64,000 bases of DNA from Poriferisodalis sp965231925. Lineage in GTDB: Bacteria; Actinomycetota; Acidimicrobiia; Acidimicrobiales; Poriferisodalaceae. Positions 61,435 through 64,000 of the stretch are shown piece by piece (the stretch's first letter is position 1; each line of letters begins with the position of its first letter). The position numbers were made by a program, and so were the translations under genes. The DNA is taken from assembly GCA_965231925.1 (NCBI GenBank), contig OZ246894.1, positions 4,278,001 through 4,342,000 on the forward strand, written 5' to 3'. The notes beneath the pieces were generated by a model. That model was not told the origin of the DNA and searched no databases. It saw nothing but the letters and a program-made list of their open reading frames with translations.

Positions 61435-61836
61435 CTACCAGACGTAACAGAGGATCTCGCCGCCCATGCGGTTGCGGCGGGCCTCTCGATCGGTCATCAA
61501 GCCCCGGCTCGTCGACAGCACGGCAATACCGAGGCCGCCGAGTACGCGGGGAACTTTGTCGGACTTGGTGTACACCCGCAGACCCGGCTTGGAGATGCGC
61601 TGCATCCCCGAGATGGTGCGATCCCGGTCACCGGTGTACTTCAGGTTGATGGTGAGCGTCCGGGCAGGACCGGTGGCATCGTTCACCTGATAGTCGCTTA
61701 CATAGCCCTCGCGCTTGAGGATCGCCGCAAGGCGCTCCTTTTGCTTCGAGGACGGCATGGCCACCTCGTCCTTGAACACCATGTTTGCGTTGCGGATGCG
61801 AGTGAGCATGTCCGCTATGGGGTCGGTCATCGACAT
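61435..61836 (-). CDS. rpsH: Ribosomal protein S8
   Basis: uS8 of 133 aa: MTDPIADMLTRIRNANMVFKDEVAMPSSKQKERLAAILKREGYVSDY and the C-terminal GIAVLSTSRGLMTDREARRNRMGGEILCYVW. Regulates the spc operon in E. coli; whether it does so here is not visible. Confidence 0.99.
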   Translation of the reverse strand: MSMTDPIADMLTRIRNANMVFKDEVAMPSSKQKERLAAILKREGYVSDYQVNDATGPARTLTINLKYTGDRDRTISGMQRISKPGLRVYTKSDKVPRVLGGLGIAVLSTSRGLMTDREARRNRMGGEILCYVW

Positions 61837-61849
61837 GCGGGCACCTCCC

Positions 61850-62035
61850 TCACCAACTGGCCTTGGTCACGCCGGGTACCTCGCCGGCATGGACCATCTT
61901 GCGGAGGCACACTCGACACAGCCCGAACTTGCGGTACACCGACCGCGGTCGGCCGCACACGCGGCAGCGGGTGTAGGCGCGCACCTTGAACTTGGGAGTG
62001 CGCTGCTGTTTGTTGACGAGTGCCTTCTTGGCCAT
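61850..62035 (-). CDS. rpsN: Ribosomal protein S14, zinc-binding type Z
   Basis: uS14 of 61 aa with CRVCGRPRSVYRKFGLCRVC, the CxxC...CxxC zinc site of the short type Z form. A non-zinc paralogue, common in actinobacteria, is not in the window. Confidence 0.99.
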   Translation of the reverse strand: MAKKALVNKQQRTPKFKVRAYTRCRVCGRPRSVYRKFGLCRVCLRKMVHAGEVPGVTKASW

Positions 62036-62064
62036 CAGTACTCCCTTTGTGAAGTAGTCGGGCG

Positions 62065-62664
62065 CTATGCCGTTGGGTTTTGGCGGAATGGGAAGCCGAG
62101 CGCAACCAGAAGGGCACGTCCGCCCTCGTCGTCGGCGGCTGACGTCACGAGCGTGACGTCCATGCCGCGTACCTGGTTGACGCTGTCGTAATCGATCTCT
62201 GGAAAGACCAGCTGTTCGGTGATGCCGAACGTGTAGTTGCCGTGTCCGTCGAAGCTGCGTGGCGACAGGCCGCGGAAGTCGCGGATGCGGGGAATGGCCA
62301 ACGACACGAGACGGTCGTAGAACTCCCACATCCGGTCGCGGCGCATCGTGACTCGGGCGCCGATCGCGTTGCCCTCGCGCAGCTTGAACCCCGCGATGGA
62401 CTGCTTTGCCCGCGTCACTGCCGGGCGCTGACCGCAGATGCGGCTGAGATCGTCGATGGCGCCCTCGAGCAGGGCTCGATTCGTCAGCGCCGCGCCCACG
62501 CCCATGTTCACGCTGATCTTCGTGAGCGCAGGTACCTGCATGACGTTGGCAAGCCCGAGTTCGTCGCGCAGCTGAGCCCTGATGGTGTCGCGGTACAGCA
62601 CCTTCATACGCGGTTCGGGCCGCGTTGGGTTGGTGTCCACCGGTTGGGCTTCGGTGACGCTCAT
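62065..62664 (-). CDS. rplE: Ribosomal protein L5
   Basis: uL5 of 199 aa, binds 5S rRNA: KVLYRDTIRAQLRDELGLANVMQVPALTKISVNMGVG, PAVTRAKQSIAGFKLREGNAIGARVTMRRDRMWEFYDRLVSLAIPRIRDFRG and the ITEQLVFPEIDYDSV block. The ATG at 62664 overlaps the rplX stop (ATGA). Confidence 0.99.
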   Translation of the reverse strand: MSVTEAQPVDTNPTRPEPRMKVLYRDTIRAQLRDELGLANVMQVPALTKISVNMGVGAALTNRALLEGAIDDLSRICGQRPAVTRAKQSIAGFKLREGNAIGARVTMRRDRMWEFYDRLVSLAIPRIRDFRGLSPRSFDGHGNYTFGITEQLVFPEIDYDSVNQVRGMDVTLVTSAADDEGGRALLVALGFPFRQNPTA

Positions 62665-62999
62665 GGCAGCTCCTCCCCGGAGGCCCGGTGGTAGCGCACC
62701 TTGCGACCGCCCTCGAATCGAAAGCCGACCCGGCCCGGCTGGCCGGTACGCGGGCACACCACCGCCACGTTCGACACATCGACCGGCAGGAGGTAGTCGA
62801 TGATCTGGCCCTCCTGGTTCTGCTGGGAGGGTCGCTGGTGCTTGTGCCCCACATTCACGCCTTCGACGGTGAGTCGGCGTCGGGACAGATCCACCGACAC
62901 CACCTCGCCCTCTTTGCCCTTGTCGGGGCCGGACATCACGCGCACGGTGTCGCCCTTGCGGACTCGCAGCCGTGGGAGTTGATTCTTCTGGCGTGCCAT
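62661..62999 (-). CDS. rplX: Ribosomal protein L24
   Basis: uL24 of 112 aa: the KOW motif LRVRKGDTVRVMSGPDKGKEGEVVSVDLSRRRLTVEGVNVGHKHQRPSQQNQEGQI is complete. ATG at 62999; the frame upstream is antisense-free but inside rplN. Confidence 0.99.
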   Translation of the reverse strand: MARQKNQLPRLRVRKGDTVRVMSGPDKGKEGEVVSVDLSRRRLTVEGVNVGHKHQRPSQQNQEGQIIDYLLPVDVSNVAVVCPRTGQPGRVGFRFEGGRKVRYHRASGEELP

Positions 63000-63012
63000 C
63001 ACCTCACCCCCG

Positions 63013-63381
63013 TCACAGAACTTCCGGTGCGAGCGACACGATGCGCATGAAGCGCTTGTCGCGGAGCTCGCGGCCGACGGGACCGAAAATGCGGGTGCCG
63101 CGCGGCTGGCGATTGTCGTCGACGAGCACCGCAGCGTTCTCGTCGAATCGGATGTAGCTGCCGTCAGGGCGCCGACGCTCCTTGCGTGTGCGCACCACGA
63201 CGCAGCGCACCACGTCGCCCTTGCGCACGGCTGCGCCGGGGATGGCGTCCTTGACGGTGGCGATGAACACGTCGCCGATCGAGGCGTAGCGCCGACCCGT
63301 GCCACCGAGCACGCGGATGCACAGCACCTCGCGTGCACCGGAATTGTCGGCGACCTTGAGCCTGGATTCCTGCTGGATCAT
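63013..63381 (-). CDS. rplN: Ribosomal protein L14
   Basis: uL14 of 122 aa: MIQQESRLKVADNSGAREVLCIRVLGGTGRRYASIGDVFIATVKDAIPG and FGPVGRELRDKRFMRIVSLAPEVL. It lies 4 nt after rpsQ. Confidence 0.99.
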   Translation of the reverse strand: MIQQESRLKVADNSGAREVLCIRVLGGTGRRYASIGDVFIATVKDAIPGAAVRKGDVVRCVVVRTRKERRRPDGSYIRFDENAAVLVDDNRQPRGTRIFGPVGRELRDKRFMRIVSLAPEVL

Positions 63382-63385
63382 GGTG

Positions 63386-63664
63386 TCACCGCGCCCGTTC
63401 GATGATCTCCACCAAGCGCCAGCGCTTGGTCTTCGAGATCGGTCGGGTCTCCATGACGCGCACCCGGTCGCCCGGGCGAGTGTCTCCCGCGGGGTCGTGG
63501 ACGTACAGCTTCTTGGTGCGCTGAACGGTCTTGAAGTAGCGGGGATGGCGCACGCGCTCGGTCACCGAGACGACCGCCGTGCGGTCCATCTTGGTGGAGG
63601 TAACGATCCCCTCACGTACCTTGCGCCGGTTGCGCTCGACGGCCTCGGCAGTCTCTGTGCTCAT
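63386..63664 (-). CDS. rpsQ: Ribosomal protein S17
   Basis: uS17 of 92 aa: RRKVREGIVTSTKMDRTAVVSVTERVRHPRYFKTVQRTKKLYVHDPAGDTRPGDRVRVMETRPISKTKRWRLVEII. The ATG overlaps the rpmC stop (ATGA). Confidence 0.99.
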   Translation of the reverse strand: MSTETAEAVERNRRKVREGIVTSTKMDRTAVVSVTERVRHPRYFKTVQRTKKLYVHDPAGDTRPGDRVRVMETRPISKTKRWRLVEIIERAR

Positions 63665-64000
63665 GACTGATCTCCTGTCGAAGCTGCGCTGTTCGCGGCC
63701 GAGCTTTGCGAGGCGCCAGCCAACTCAGCGGGCGAGCTCTGCGAGGCGCCAGCCGGCCCAGCGGGCGAGCCCTGCGAGGCGCCAGCAAGCACAGCGGCCG
63801 AGCCCTGCGAGGCGTCGGCTTGCAGGTCGGCGGCGGCAATCTCGCGCTCGCGCAGCACGGTATGAATGCGGGCGATATCCCGCTTGGTCGCAGCCACCTG
63901 CGCGGAGTTGTCGAGCTGCCCGGTGGCGAACGCAAAGCGCAGATTGAACAGTTCTTTGCGGGCACTGTCGAGCTCGTCGAACAGCTGATCGTCCGACAGG
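63661..64000 (-). CDS. rpmC: Ribosomal protein L29 with repeat tail (N-terminus outside window)
   Basis: uL29, which lies near the peptide exit tunnel. The visible part begins LSDDQLFDELDSARKELFNLRFAFATGQLDN and continues VAATKRDIARIHTVLRER, the normal L29 core. It then adds about 55 residues of a low-complexity tail made of 11-residue repeats such as GASQGSPAGPA and GASQSSPAELA. Normal L29 ends soon after the ERE motif, so the tail is unusual. The start codon is beyond the window. Confidence 0.96.
   Translation of the reverse strand, partial: LSDDQLFDELDSARKELFNLRFAFATGQLDNSAQVAATKRDIARIHTVLREREIAAADLQADASQGSAAVLAGASQGSPAGPAGASQSSPAELAGASQSSAANSAASTGDQS
63686..63818 (-). repeat. Four 33-bp coding repeats in the rpmC tail
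   Basis: The marker TGCGAGGCGYC recurs at 63707, 63740, 63773 and 63806, exactly 33 bp apart. Units encode (G/D)ASQ(G/S)S-A-like 11-mers in frame with L29. Confidence 0.92.

Noticed and set aside
1..64000. tRNA and rRNA genes
   Set aside because: I scanned spacers for the T-loop pattern GGTTCRANYCC and for rRNA signatures and saw none. A covariance-model scan would be decisive.

Overview
This window is 64 kb of a high-GC actinobacterial chromosome. The gene order (spc/alpha ribosomal operon, rplM-rpsI-glmM-glmS, acpS-nnr-alr-tsaE-tsaB-rimI-tsaD-groES-groEL, guaA, pcrA, sucCD), the perfect CIRCE operator before groES and the many GTG starts with 4-nt ATGA/GTGA overlaps all fit Actinomycetota. 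My best guess is an Acidimicrobiia-like lineage, but no marker in the window fixes the class. No tRNA, rRNA, CRISPR array, intact insertion sequence or prophage was recognised.

Layout. 1-10.5 kb: one-carbon metabolism (partial folD), FAD and Rieske oxygenases, a P450, a PPOX-fold protein, a flippase-like membrane protein and a GT4 glycosyltransferase, then sucD/sucC. 10.6-17.3 kb: a coiled-coil repeat protein, pcrA-argJ (translationally coupled) and a cupin/ThDP-enzyme pair. 17.5-22.2 kb: an accessory islet with toxin-antitoxin genes (RelBE, HicB, remnants of RelE and HicA), an AAA ATPase of the DUF4143 type, a decayed second copy of the RelE-ATPase unit, and a PD-(D/E)XK-like protein. 22.2-28 kb: guaA, an AbiEii-like nucleotidyltransferase coupled to an unusual zinc-ribbon/winged-helix partner, and groEL-groES. 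28-46 kb: the tRNA t6A genes, alr, nnr, acpS, a secreted-protein gene broken by an in-frame TGA, a 1218-residue GlmS-like protein, a catechol 2,3-dioxygenase, mazEF, glmM and rpsI-rplM. 46-54 kb: truA, an M16-peptidase lipoprotein, superoxide dismutase, a membrane protein with its winged-helix regulator, an acyl-ACP desaturase and an RraA-like aldolase. 54-64 kb: rplQ-rpoA-rpsD-rpsK-rpsM-rpmJ-adk-secY-rplO-rpmD-rpsE-rplR-rplF-rpsH-rpsN-rplE-rplX-rplN-rpsQ-rpmC, all on the minus strand and cut by the window end.

How the parts fit. Most of the minus strand is housekeeping: translation, protein folding and export, cell-wall precursors (glmM, GlmS-like, alr), nucleotide and NAD(P)H repair, t6A tRNA modification and the TCA cycle. 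Accessory genes sit as small islets between these blocks. The points most worth attention are: the duplicated RelE-ATPase unit with three 23-bp iterated motifs before the ATPase; the AbiEii partner built from an IS1595-type transposase zinc ribbon; and a dispersed repeat of about 100 bp found between genes and also in frame inside the NAD(P)H-hydrate dehydratase gene, where it encodes a protein insertion. Several core proteins also carry short in-frame tandem repeats or insertions (Alr, L29, GuaA, TruA, the GlmS-like protein).
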